From: Streptomyces hayashii
GTDB taxonomy: Bacteria > Actinomycetota > Actinomycetes > Streptomycetales > Streptomycetaceae
DNA length: 64,000 nt
Assembly (NCBI RefSeq): GCF_024539815.1
Contig: NZ_JAHHIU010000096.1
Span: forward strand, 1-64,000
Direction: 5' to 3'
Positions 54,825 through 64,000 of this stretch are shown here, in pieces (the stretch's first letter is position 1; every line of letters begins with the position of its first letter). The position numbers and the translations under genes were made by a program. Below the pieces are notes generated by a model. That model had not been told where the DNA came from and did not search any database. It saw nothing but the letters and a program-made list of their open reading frames with translations.

Positions 54825-54919
54825 TTCCGACGTAGTGCAGTGCTGCATATAACAGGGTGCGGCTAAACGGCGGACGCCGCGGACCCCCGGCCCTCACGTT
54901 TTCGATGAAAGGAAATCCG

Positions 54920-55255
54920 GTGGCACAGAAGGTTCAGGTCCTTCTTGTCGACGACCTCGACGGCGGCGAGGCGGACGAGACCGTGACGTTCGCGCTGGAC
55001 GGCAAGACGTACGAGATCGATCTCACGACCACGAATGCCGACAAGCTGCGTGGACTTCTTGAGCCCTACGTGAAGGGCGGCCGTCGTACCGGCGGACGTG
55101 CTTCCGGCGGGCGGGGAAAGGCGCGCGCCGCTTCCGGCGGCAGCCAGGACACCGCTCAGATCCGCGCGTGGGCGAAGGAGAACGGTTTCGAGGTCAATGA
55201 CCGCGGTCGGGTTCCCGCGACCATTCGCGAGGCCTACGAGAAGGCCAACGGCTGA
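54920..55255 (+). CDS. lsr2: nucleoid-associated silencer Lsr2
   Basis: The 111-residue protein is Lsr2, the actinobacterial H-NS counterpart that binds AT-rich DNA and silences acquired and secondary-metabolite genes. N-terminal oligomerisation domain: MAQKVQVLLVDDLDGGEADETVTFALDGKTYEIDL. C-terminal DNA-binding domain: RAWAKENGFEVNDRGRVPATIREAYEKANG, with the AT-hook-like RGR. The linker is Gly/Arg-rich. GTG 54920 has AAAGGA 6 nt upstream. Its last 22 bp overlap the convergent gene at 55234. Confidence 0.96.
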   Translation: MAQKVQVLLVDDLDGGEADETVTFALDGKTYEIDLTTTNADKLRGLLEPYVKGGRRTGGRASGGRGKARAASGGSQDTAQIRAWAKENGFEVNDRGRVPATIREAYEKANG

Positions 55256-55911
55256 GCGCACGCGCGCCGCAGTCGGACACGGTGACAATGAGTCGCCAGC
55301 GTGTCCACCAGCCGTACGAGATCGGGGGCGCCCCCACCGGCCCCCACCGCCGACATCGTCGGCAGCGAGGCCTCGACCTCGCACCCTGCCACGGGGGGCC
55401 GCAGCCAGACGGCGGCCCCCTGCACCGGCCCGGGGCGGCGCGGAACCGGAGCGCGGCCCGGGCCGCGGTCCGGCACGGGAGCGGGAGGCGGCGGCGCCTC
55501 GACGGTCCCGCCCGCGCCGATCGCCGTCAGGTCGAGGGGCAGAGCGCCCCACTCCAGCCACCGCAGGATCCCCGGCACCTCCTCCGCGCCGCCCGCCGCC
55601 ACCAGCAGCCGCATCCGGTCGCCCCGCACGGCCACCGGCGAGCCCGGCGCCAGGCGTCGCAGCGCCGCGAAGCCCGCCTCGGACGGCACGTCCAGGACGT
55701 CGAAGCGCTCTCCCACCGAAAGTCGTACCGGCGACCCGGGCGCGGTCGACCAGCCCAGTTCGTTCTCGTACCAGCCGCGGATCGGGTCGTCCGGTTCATT
55801 GGGTTCATTCGGTCCGTTCGGGTCGCCCGGTTCGAGCGGCCTGCGGGGGAGGGGGACCGTGGTGATCGCGGCGGCGACCGGGCGGCCGGCCGGGGGGACT
55901 GAGCGAACCAT
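55234..55911 (-). CDS. conserved hypothetical, Pro-rich, between lsr2 and clpC
   Basis: A 225-residue protein. It opens with a Pro/Gly/Asn low-complexity segment (PGDPNGPNEPNEPDDP), then RGWYENELGWSTAPGSPVRLSVGERFDVLDVPSEAGFAALRRLAPGSPVAVRGDRMRLLVAAGGAEEVPGI, which looks like the small domain seen near bifunctional primase-polymerases, and a C-terminal DLVRLVDTLATHCHRVRLRR. Its 3' end overlaps lsr2 by 22 bp. Start ATG at 55911. The gene is a constant neighbour of lsr2 and clpC in Streptomyces; its role is unknown. Confidence 0.8.
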   Translation of the reverse strand: MVRSVPPAGRPVAAAITTVPLPRRPLEPGDPNGPNEPNEPDDPIRGWYENELGWSTAPGSPVRLSVGERFDVLDVPSEAGFAALRRLAPGSPVAVRGDRMRLLVAAGGAEEVPGILRWLEWGALPLDLTAIGAGGTVEAPPPPAPVPDRGPGRAPVPRRPGPVQGAAVWLRPPVAGCEVEASLPTMSAVGAGGGAPDLVRLVDTLATHCHRVRLRRACAQPLAFS

Positions 55912-56341
55912 GCCAAGTCCAACCGCCGAAATGCCCCGCAAGTTACGCTGGGTGTTTCTGTGACTGCGCGGTGTTCCGACCGGAGATGCGAGTGCGGGTG
56001 TCAGGAGACGCAAGGCTGTTCGCCCGTAGCGGAGGGAACGGGTGCGCACGGCATGGAGTGTCAGTCCCGGCGGGTAAGACATCCCTAGTGGGAGGGGGCG
56101 ACACGCAGGAAAGGCCGTCTCACGTTCGCCATCGGCGTACTGGCGACTGGGGTATCTGCCTGGCCTGCGGGAACATCGTCTCGCACCATCGGGTTGGAGC
56201 AGATGTCGGCGTTCGGGGTCAGGAGGCCATCGACGGTGTCGGCAGTTGGAATGAGCGGTCCCCGCTTGCGGGACTAAGCTGCGGAAGGACAGGGAGGGGA
56301 AGTTCCCCCCACTGCCTGACCGCTCTGAGGAGCGATTAACG
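55912..56341. other. upstream region of clpC
   Basis: About 430 bases. It contains the ClgR-like box at 56124-56140 and ends in the clpC ribosome-binding site (GGAG 9 nt before the ATG). A 122-codon open frame (55971-56339) runs through it but has no start signal or family likeness. TAAGCT at 56274 could be a -10. No gene supported. Confidence 0.6.
56124..56140. promoter_or_regulatory. ClgR-like box upstream of clpC
   Basis: GTTCGCC-ATC-GGCGTAC, matching at 6 of 7 symmetric positions the ClgR motif (GTTCGCC...GGCGAAC, from memory). ClgR activates clp and lon genes in streptomycetes. It lies about 200 nt before clpC, so a promoter just downstream would leave a leader. Confidence 0.6.
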
Positions 56342-58867
<2,526 letters not shown>

Positions 58868-58888
58868 CCCTCCCGGGTCGAGCCGAAG

Positions 58889-58922
58889 AAAGGGGCCGGT
58901 GCTTTCCAGCACCGGCCCCTTT
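58889..58922 (+). terminator. terminator after clpC
   Basis: AAAGGGGCCGGTGCT, loop TTCC, AGCACCGGCCCCTTT: a perfect 15-bp stem 22 nt after the clpC stop. Confidence 0.93.
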
Positions 58923-58983
58923 CGCATGCCCTGAGAGCCGTGAGACGTCCGTTCCGAGGCTGTGATGTCCCTCGGGCCCTGCG

Positions 58984-59090
58984 GCGGTGAGACGTCCGTC
59001 CTACGGCCCCGCCGTAAGGCTGCGAGGCGTCCGTCCTGCGGTCCGGCCGTGGGGCTGCGAAGTCGTCCGTTTTACGGCCCCGCCGTAGGG
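58984..59090. repeat. about 36-bp degenerate tandem repeat
   Basis: Units 58984-59019, 59020-59054 and 59055-59090 share the pattern CTGCGa-G-CGTCCGTccTaCGGcCCcGCCGTaggg, with a decayed copy near 58935-58960. They lie between clpC and the HAD phosphatase, in a 221-nt gap otherwise without features. No open frame crosses them meaningfully. Confidence 0.75.
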
Positions 59091-59143
59091 CTGGGGAGAC
59101 GTCTCCCGTACGACTGTGAGCTCCGTGGGCTACCGGTGGTGGG

Positions 59144-59800
59144 TCACGAGAGCTGACCGTCGTAGTCCGGCAGCTTGTACGTGGTCTCGGCGTGGCCGCC
59201 GGAGAGGTCGGTGGCGCTGTTGCCGACGTTCGCGATGATCGTGTAGCCCTTGGACTCGATGGTGACGCGCTGTGCGGTCTTGTAGGCGGCGACGTCCTTG
59301 AAGAGGTCGAGGAAGCCGCGCACGTAGAGGCCGGAGACCTTGTAGCCGACGTTCTTGAGGTTGTAGTCGGTCACCCCGGAGATGATGCCCGGGCGGGCGG
59401 TGACGAAGAACAGGGAGACGCCGTGGTCCTGGGCGTACTTGGCGACGTCCAGGACGGGCTTGTTGGCCGGTTGCGGGTAGCTGAAGCCGAAGTCGGTCTC
59501 CAGGGTGGTGTTGTCGACGTCGAAGACGATCGCCTGCTTCTCGCCCGGCTTGGCGGCGGCGATGCGCTGCTTGAGGGCCGGCAGCGCCTGGTTCATCACG
59601 GTCTGGCAGTCCTGCTGCCAGGTGTTGTAGTCGACGGCTTTCGCGGCTGCCGCGGAGGCGGTGGCCGCGGTGGAGGTGGCCGCGGCCGTGGTGCCGGTGG
59701 CCGTCGCGGCCTGGGCGCCGGCCGGGACGGCGAGCGCCGTGACGGCTGCGGTCGCCACGGCGGTCAGGGCTGTGCGGCGCGTCCAGGTGCCTCTGGTCAT
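59144..59800 (-). CDS. secreted HAD-family acid phosphatase (subfamily IIIB)
   Basis: The 218-residue protein has a signal peptide (MTRGTWTRRTALTAVATAAVTALAVPAGAQA, with an RR pair as in some Tat signals), an Ala/Thr linker, and a HAD IIIB/acid phosphatase domain: DxDxT motif IVFDVDNTTLETDFGF, second motif FFVTARPG, and GNSATDLSGG. Catalysis uses the first Asp to form a phospho-enzyme. It likely releases phosphate from extracellular phosphomonoesters. The ATG at 59800 has AGAGGA about 8 nt upstream. Divergent from the M23 peptidase gene. Confidence 0.9.
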   Translation of the reverse strand: MTRGTWTRRTALTAVATAAVTALAVPAGAQAATATGTTAAATSTAATASAAAAKAVDYNTWQQDCQTVMNQALPALKQRIAAAKPGEKQAIVFDVDNTTLETDFGFSYPQPANKPVLDVAKYAQDHGVSLFFVTARPGIISGVTDYNLKNVGYKVSGLYVRGFLDLFKDVAAYKTAQRVTIESKGYTIIANVGNSATDLSGGHAETTYKLPDYDGQLS

Positions 59801-60316
59801 GGGTGGGGGTCCTCTCGCGTCCTTGCGCTGCCGGTGTCGTGGGCATGCTGATGGTTGGGGGTGGCCTGAGGGGAACCAGCGGGTTACTGGACGGTAGAGG
59901 TGGATGAGAGGCCGGTCACAGACCCGTGCACAGGACGTGACCGGGGTCACAAGTGCCTTACGGGGCACGGGAGTAGTCGCCGTCACATTCCGAAGTCCCT
60001 TGGGAGGGGCGGCCGGTGACATGCCGCACAGGCGGTTTGGGGTCTACTAGGCGGGATAGTCACTGCGCGAATATGGGCAAAAAGGACACCGGGTCCGGGG
60101 TCGGGGCCAGTGGGGGCCCTTCGGGGTTGGCCGGTGTCGAAAGTGTCCGGAACGGGCGATCTGTCAAGGACTGGGAAGTTTTGCGGTGAAGTACTAGCTT
60201 CCGTCGTAGATCACACGTTTGGGGGTCCATGGGCCTCGGGGTTACCAAGGGATGGCCACCTAAGCGGAGGTTCCCGCCAGGTGGTTTCCCTTGCCCCCGT
60301 TCCCATGAGGTCTTCG
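59801..60316. other. long gap and leader before the M23 peptidase
   Basis: About 516 bases without a supported gene. Near the peptidase start there is a two-part hairpin at 60256-60284. TACTAG at 60193-60198 inside GAAG-TACTAG-CTTC could be part of a promoter. The last 120 nt look like a structured 5' leader. I checked for the c-di-AMP ydaO motif that precedes many streptomycete wall-hydrolase genes and did not find its conserved blocks. Confidence 0.5.
60256..60284 (+). other. nested hairpin in peptidase leader
   Basis: CCACCT-AA-GCGG, loop AGGTTC, CCGC-C-AGGTGG: 6 + 4 bp nested stems, ending 33 nt before the ATG at 60317. Either leader regulation or a partial terminator. Confidence 0.55.
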
Positions 60317-60898
60317 ATGTTCCAGCGCGTCACGTTCCGTTCTTCCCGTACGTCCCTGCTCCGCACCCGCGTGGCCGTCGGGGCCGCCGCAGTGGGCGCC
60401 TCGGTCGTGCTGGGGACCGGAGTGGCGTCCGCCGCCGCCCCCGCCGCCGCGCACACCGCCAAGACGGCCGTTTCCGCCGCTTCCTGGATAGACCCCGTGA
60501 AGAAGTACACGCTGTCCGCCGGGTTCGCCCAGGCCGGCAAGATGTGGCACTCCACCCACAGCGGTCAGGACTTCGCCGTGCCGAGCGGCACCAAGGTCAT
60601 GGCCGCGCACGGCGGCACCGTGGTCAAGGCCGGCGGCAACGGCGCCGGCGACGGCCCGGCCTACGGCAACGCCATCGTGATCAAGCACGCCAACGGCGTG
60701 TACTCGCAGTACGCCCACCTCTCGCGCATTGAGGTGAAGGTCGGCCAGGTCGTGAAGACCGGCCAGAAGATCGCGCTGTCCGGCAACACCGGCAACTCCA
60801 GCGGCCCGCACCTGCACTTCGAGATCCGCACGACCCCCAACTACGGTTCGGCGATCAACCCGGTCACCTTCCTGCACTCCAAGGGCGTGAAGGTCTGA
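60317..60898 (+). CDS. secreted M23-family metallopeptidase
   Basis: The 193-residue protein has a signal peptide (TRVAVGAAAVGASVVLGTGVASAAAPA) and an LytM/M23 domain: HSGQDFAVPSGTKVMAAHGG (zinc ligands H and D), YAHLS, and GPHLHFEIR with the catalytic His. It should cleave peptide cross-links in peptidoglycan. ATG 60317 has GAGG 6 nt upstream; an ATG at 60305 is also in frame. There is no LysM or other targeting domain. It stands alone, with a long structured leader. Confidence 0.92.
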   Translation: MFQRVTFRSSRTSLLRTRVAVGAAAVGASVVLGTGVASAAAPAAAHTAKTAVSAASWIDPVKKYTLSAGFAQAGKMWHSTHSGQDFAVPSGTKVMAAHGGTVVKAGGNGAGDGPAYGNAIVIKHANGVYSQYAHLSRIEVKVGQVVKTGQKIALSGNTGNSSGPHLHFEIRTTPNYGSAINPVTFLHSKGVKV

Positions 60899-60961
60899 CC
60901 TGTGCGTGATCGGGCGACGTGACGCCGGTGCGCGACCGGCCGCTGTGACGCGGCCGCGCGA

Positions 60962-61549
60962 TCAGCCGCCGTGATGCGCCTGCGTCACCAGATCGACGGC
61001 GACTTCCAGGACGGCCGCCCGCTTGTCCTCGGGGTCGCCGTCGAGGTCGTTCAGGAAGAACATCCCCGCGTGCAGCGTGAAGATGGCGCTCACGCAGCGG
61101 ACCTGGTCGGTCAGCGGGGCCTCGGGATCCATGATGATGTCCCGCAGGCCCTGCATGCGGACCTTGAACGAGTCGCCGATCTGGAGCTCGCGCACCGTCG
61201 CCTGGTTCTCCTGCATGAAGCGGAAGAGCGGGGCCGCCTCGGAGAGGGCCTTGCTGTAGCGCCGTACGAGCTCGTGTTTGGTCTCCAGGGTGTGCGGCTG
61301 TTCCTTGCCCCAGTCGATCAGGTCCTCGATCGGCTTCGTCAGGTCCGTGAAGATGCCGACGATGATCTCTTCCTTGGTCTTGAAGTGGTAGTACAGGGCG
61401 GCCTTGGTGACGTCCAGGCGCTCCGCGATCTCGCGGAGGGACGTCTTCTCGTACCCCTGTTCGGCGAAGAGTTCGAGGGCCACGTCCTGGATGCGCTGGC
61501 GGGTGTTACCGCGTCGCTGCTGCTTGGTGCCGTCCATGGTGCGGTCCAT
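60962..61549 (-). CDS. TetR-family transcriptional repressor
   Basis: The 195-residue regulator has an N-terminal helix-turn-helix (TRQRIQDVALELFAEQGYEKTSLREIAERLDVTKAALYYHFKTKEEIIVGIF) and a ligand-binding helical domain. It is divergent from an MFS drug exporter, and the 166-bp gap holds three copies of a palindromic site, so it surely represses the exporter and probably itself. I start at ATG 61549, with AGGAG 7 nt upstream; ATG 61555 would put that motif at 1 nt. Confidence 0.94.
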   Translation of the reverse strand: MDRTMDGTKQQRRGNTRQRIQDVALELFAEQGYEKTSLREIAERLDVTKAALYYHFKTKEEIIVGIFTDLTKPIEDLIDWGKEQPHTLETKHELVRRYSKALSEAAPLFRFMQENQATVRELQIGDSFKVRMQGLRDIIMDPEAPLTDQVRCVSAIFTLHAGMFFLNDLDGDPEDKRAAVLEVAVDLVTQAHHGG

Positions 61550-61576
61550 CCTCATGCTCCTAGGGCTCCCGCGAAC

Positions 61577-61600
61577 ACTTACTTGCCGTCCGGCTAGTTC
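61577..61600 (+). promoter_or_regulatory. TetR operator copy A
   Basis: ACTTACTTGCCGTCCGGCT followed by AGTTC; contains the imperfect palindrome ACTAGCCG-nn-CGGCAAGT on the other strand. Sits 28 bp upstream of the tetR start. Differs from copy C (reverse complement) at one of 24 bases. Confidence 0.8.
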
Positions 61601-61610
61601 GACACCAGTA

Positions 61611-61632
61611 ACTTACTTGACGCCCGGCTAGT
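61611..61632 (+). promoter_or_regulatory. TetR operator copy B
   Basis: ACTTACTTGACGCCCGGCTAGT, same orientation as copy A, start-to-start distance 34 bp. It overlaps the -35 (TTGACG) of the exporter promoter. Confidence 0.8.
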
Positions 61633-61646
61633 GGCGGGTCTACCTT
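61617..61646 (+). promoter_or_regulatory. promoter of the MFS exporter
   Basis: TTGACG (61617-61622), 18-nt spacer, TACCTT (61641-61646). Copy B covers the -35 and copy C lies just downstream of the transcription start. Confidence 0.65.
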
Positions 61647-61657
61647 CCCAGTGTACT

Positions 61658-61681
61658 GAACTAGCCGGGCGGCAAGTAAGT
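61658..61681 (-). promoter_or_regulatory. TetR operator copy C (inverted)
   Basis: Plus strand GAACTAGCCGGGCGGCAAG plus TAAGT, the reverse complement of copy A with one difference. Lies between promoter and ATG of the exporter. Confidence 0.8.
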
Positions 61682-61715
61682 GGCCGACCGGGGCGGGACC
61701 AGGGGAGTGGGAACG

Positions 61716-63299
61716 ATGGCGGACGCGAAGACACCAGAGACCGAGCAGGAGAAACAGCCCAGGAGCGTGCGGGTCGTCCTGCTCGCGCTCATGATCACGA
61801 TGATGCTCGCGATGCTCGACAACATGATCGTGGGCACCGCGATGCCGACGATCGTCGGTGACCTCGGGGGCCTTGCGCACCTTTCGTGGGTGGTGACCGG
61901 GTACACCCTGGCGACCGCCGCCTCGACCCCGATCTGGGGCAAGATCGGCGACATGTACGGGCGCAAGGGCGCCTTCATGACGTCGATCGTCATCTTCCTG
62001 ATCGGCTCCGCGCTCAGCGGCATGGCCCAGAACATGGGCGAACTCATCGGGTTCCGCGCGATCCAGGGCCTCGGCGCGGGCGGTCTGATGGTCGGTGTCA
62101 TGGCCATCATCGGCGACCTGATCCCCCCGCGGGAGCGCGGCAAGTACCAGGGCATGATGGCCGGTGTCATGGCGCTCGCGATGATCGGCGGACCGCTGGT
62201 CGGCGGCACCATCACGGACAACTGGGGCTGGCGCTGGTCCTTCTACATCAACCTGCCGCTCGGCGTGGTGGCCCTCGCCGCGATCAGCGTCGTCCTGCAC
62301 CTGCCGAAGAAGCGCTCGCAGTCGCGCATCGACTACCTCGGCGCCGGCCTGCTGACGCTCGGCATCACCTCCATCGTCCTCGTCACCACCTGGGGCGGCT
62401 CGGAGTACGCCTGGACCTCGGCGCGGATCATGGAGCTCATCGCCATCGGCGTCGCCTCGCTCATCGGGTTCGTGTTCTGGCAGACCAGGGCCGCGGAGCC
62501 GATCGTGCCGCTGCACATCTTCCGCAGCCGCAACTTCACCCTGATGTCGCTCATCGGCTTCATCACCGGCTTCGTGATGTTCGGCGCCACCCTCTTCCTG
62601 CCGCTGTACCAGCAGTCCGTGCAGGGCGCCTCCGCGACCAACTCGGGGCTGCTGCTCCTGCCGATGCTCGGCGCGATGCTCGTTACCTCGATGGTGGCCG
62701 GGCGCGTGACCACGAGCAGCGGCAAGTACAAGATCTTCCCGGTCGTCGGCAGCGTCCTGATGGTGGTCGGTCTGTACCTGCTGTCGACGATGGACACCGG
62801 GACCAGCCGCCTCACCTCCGGCGTCTTCATGGCCGTGGTCGGTCTCGGCATGGGCTGCCTGATGCAGATCACGATGCTGGTCGCGCAGAACAGCGTCGAG
62901 ATGAAGGACATGGGCGTCGCGTCCTCGTCCACCACCCTCTTCCGTACCCTCGGCTCCTCCTTCGGTGTCGCGATCATGGGCGCGCTGTTCAACAACCGGG
63001 TCCAGGACGTGATGTCCGAACGAGCCGGCGCGCTGGGCTCGAAGATCACCGAGCAGTCCGCTCAGCTGGACGCGGCGAGCCTGGCCAAGCTGCCGGCGGC
63101 CGCCCGGGAGGCCTATCAGCACGCGGTGTCGGCCGGTATCCACACGGCGTTCCTGCTCGGCGCCGTGGTGGCGATCGCCGCGCTGGTGGCGGCGGTGTTC
63201 GTGAAGGAGGTGCCGCTGAAGGGGGCGGGGCCGCAGAAGGCGGACGAGGCGACCGACGGCACGACCGTCGCTCCTCCGCCCATGGTCGAGGCAGTCTGA
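61716..63299 (+). CDS. MFS multidrug exporter, DHA2 (14-TM) family
   Basis: The 527-residue membrane protein has 14 transmembrane helices and DHA2 motifs: LDNMIVGTAMPTIVGDLGG in helix 1, GKIGDMYGRKGAF (motif A), RAIQGLGAGGLMVGVMAIIGDLIPPRERGKYQG (motif B and following), and GPLVGGTITDNWGWRWSFYINLPLG (motif C). It exports drugs in exchange for protons. ATG 61716 has GGGAG/GGGAA about 8 nt upstream. Controlled by the divergent TetR protein through three operator copies. Substrate unknown. Confidence 0.95.
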   Translation: MADAKTPETEQEKQPRSVRVVLLALMITMMLAMLDNMIVGTAMPTIVGDLGGLAHLSWVVTGYTLATAASTPIWGKIGDMYGRKGAFMTSIVIFLIGSALSGMAQNMGELIGFRAIQGLGAGGLMVGVMAIIGDLIPPRERGKYQGMMAGVMALAMIGGPLVGGTITDNWGWRWSFYINLPLGVVALAAISVVLHLPKKRSQSRIDYLGAGLLTLGITSIVLVTTWGGSEYAWTSARIMELIAIGVASLIGFVFWQTRAAEPIVPLHIFRSRNFTLMSLIGFITGFVMFGATLFLPLYQQSVQGASATNSGLLLLPMLGAMLVTSMVAGRVTTSSGKYKIFPVVGSVLMVVGLYLLSTMDTGTSRLTSGVFMAVVGLGMGCLMQITMLVAQNSVEMKDMGVASSSTTLFRTLGSSFGVAIMGALFNNRVQDVMSERAGALGSKITEQSAQLDAASLAKLPAAAREAYQHAVSAGIHTAFLLGAVVAIAALVAAVFVKEVPLKGAGPQKADEATDGTTVAPPPMVEAV

Positions 63300-63311
63300 C
63301 CTCGCACTGAA

Positions 63312-63348
63312 CGAAGGCCTCCGGCGGTGTCCGCCCCGGGGGCCTTCG
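63312..63348 (+). terminator. hairpin after the MFS gene
   Basis: CGAAGGCC (63312-63319) pairs with GGCCTTCG (63341-63348), and CCGG inside pairs with CCGG. It lies 12 nt after the exporter stop. No T tract. Confidence 0.75.
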
Positions 63349-63435
63349 GCGATGTCGTCGGTGACGGCGCCGCGTCGGCGACGGCGCCGCGTCGGTGACA
63401 GTGCGACGGCGGCGGCAGCCGGGGGGCGACGAGCG

Positions 63436-64000
63436 TCACGGCATCGTCTGGTAGCTCCCGGTGTTGGTCGGCGCGTGCTCGGGCAGCCACAGGACGGCCA
63501 CGGCGCCCTCGGACGGTATGTGCTCCGGGGCTCCCGCGGGCCGCACGTTGCGGAAGGTCAGCCGGGCGCCGAGGACGCGCGCCTGGCCCGCCGCGATGGT
63601 GAGCCCGAGGCCGTGTCCGTGCCCCGCCCGGTCCGCGCTGCCGGTACGGAACCGGCTCGGCCCCTCGGCGAGCAGGTCCCCGGGGAATCCGGGGCCGTGG
63701 TCGCGGACCCGGATGACCCGGCCCTCGACGGTGACCTGGATGGGCGGCTTGCCGTGCCGTGCCGCGTTGGCCAGCAGATTGAACAGCACCCGCTCCAGAC
63801 GACGCGGGTCGGTCGTGACCATCGACTCGTGCACCACCCGCACCTCGACGTCCGGGTCCTTGGCCGCCACCCGGCGGGACACGAACTCGCCGAGCACGAT
63901 GTCCTGCAACTCGGCACGTTCCGAGGCGCCGTCGAGACGGGCCACCTCCAGCACGTCCTCGACGAGGGTGCGCATGGCCTTCGCCCGGTCCAGCACCAGC
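63436..64000 (-). CDS. sensor histidine kinase, C-terminal part (5' end outside window)
   Basis: The frame is open to the right edge of the window, so the N-terminal part, with any sensor and membrane segments, is missing. The visible 187-residue piece has the end of a HisKA domain (RTLVEDVLEVARLDGASERAELQ), N box LFNLLANAARHG, G1 box RVRDHGPGFPGDL and G2 GHGHGLGLTIAAGQARVLGARLTF. It ends PTNTGSYQTMP. From gene order as I recall it, this could be CseC, the kinase controlling the cell-envelope sigma factor SigE, but the visible part cannot prove that. Confidence 0.9.
   Translation of the reverse strand, partial: LVLDRAKAMRTLVEDVLEVARLDGASERAELQDIVLGEFVSRRVAAKDPDVEVRVVHESMVTTDPRRLERVLFNLLANAARHGKPPIQVTVEGRVIRVRDHGPGFPGDLLAEGPSRFRTGSADRAGHGHGLGLTIAAGQARVLGARLTFRNVRPAGAPEHIPSEGAVAVLWLPEHAPTNTGSYQTMP

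Noticed and set aside
55971-56339. 122-codon gene upstream of clpC
   Set aside because: No ribosome-binding site, no recognisable product, and it covers the clpC regulatory region with the ClgR-like box.
60050-60316. c-di-AMP (ydaO) riboswitch before the M23 peptidase
   Set aside because: Looked for the conserved blocks of this riboswitch and could not see them; only generic hairpins are present.

Overview
The window is about 64 kb of very GC-rich chromosome with strong third-position GC bias, many GTG starts, frequent ATGA/GTGA gene overlaps and many starts that sit 6-8 nt after a TAnnnT hexamer, as in leaderless mRNAs. Lsr2, TipA, DUF397/XRE/anti-sigma-type ATPase sets, a Zur-type cluster of zinc-free ribosomal proteins, FtsH, ClpC and the pan/nad genes all point to a Streptomyces core chromosome. 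The order resembles, from memory, the S. coelicolor segment around SCO3359-SCO3431. I see no prophage, insertion sequence, rRNA, tRNA or CRISPR array.

Layout. 0.1-2.5 kb: a DUF2786 protein and two lipoproteins. 2.6-5.2 kb: divergent zinc-starvation ribosomal proteins (S14, L28 | L33, L31, CobW-like, S18) around one Zur-like box. 5.2-6.0 kb: non-coding with tandem repeats. 6.0-8.1 kb: DUF397 protein, HATPase and XRE regulator sharing a 17-bp operator-like motif. 8.2-12.3 kb: an aldehyde dehydrogenase and a PadR-controlled drug-type ABC exporter. 12.4-16.0 kb: a CLC-like transporter plus glutamate decarboxylase, divergent from tipA. 16-20 kb: YbjQ, DedA, ThrE-type exporter and pyrophosphatase.

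20-31 kb: cell-wall carboxypeptidase, zincin, tilS-hpt-ftsH and folate genes (folE on plus; folP, NTF2-like, folB and folK on minus). 31-41 kb: a lysyl-PG-synthase-like membrane protein, an esterase, an acidic coiled-coil membrane protein, two PH-domain membrane proteins, an orphan NuoD-like protein, and convergent to it a MidA/NDUFAF7-family methyltransferase. 41-46.5 kb: a two-component pair, a P-loop protein, an ArsR-type regulator and a threonine-aldolase-family enzyme. 46.8-52.3 kb: a tightly overlapping DUF2520-panC-nadB-nadC-coaX operon for CoA and NAD precursors. 52.5-58.9 kb: small proteins, BlaI-like and GNAT proteins, lsr2 and clpC. 59-64 kb: secreted HAD phosphatase, M23 peptidase, a TetR/MFS pair with three operator copies, and the C-terminal part of a sensor kinase cut by the window edge.

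The observations most worth a second look are: the orphan NuoD, which keeps the Arg methylated by NDUFAF7 in mitochondria but has Trp where the quinone-ligating Tyr belongs, next to a MidA-family gene; a CobW-like protein that lost the P-loop lysine and NKxD but kept the CxCC metal motif; a CLC-like protein without the internal proton glutamate, co-transcribed with a decarboxylase beside the thiopeptide-responsive tip promoter; five 11-residue repeats at the N terminus of the PBP4-type carboxypeptidase; and several clear operator architectures.
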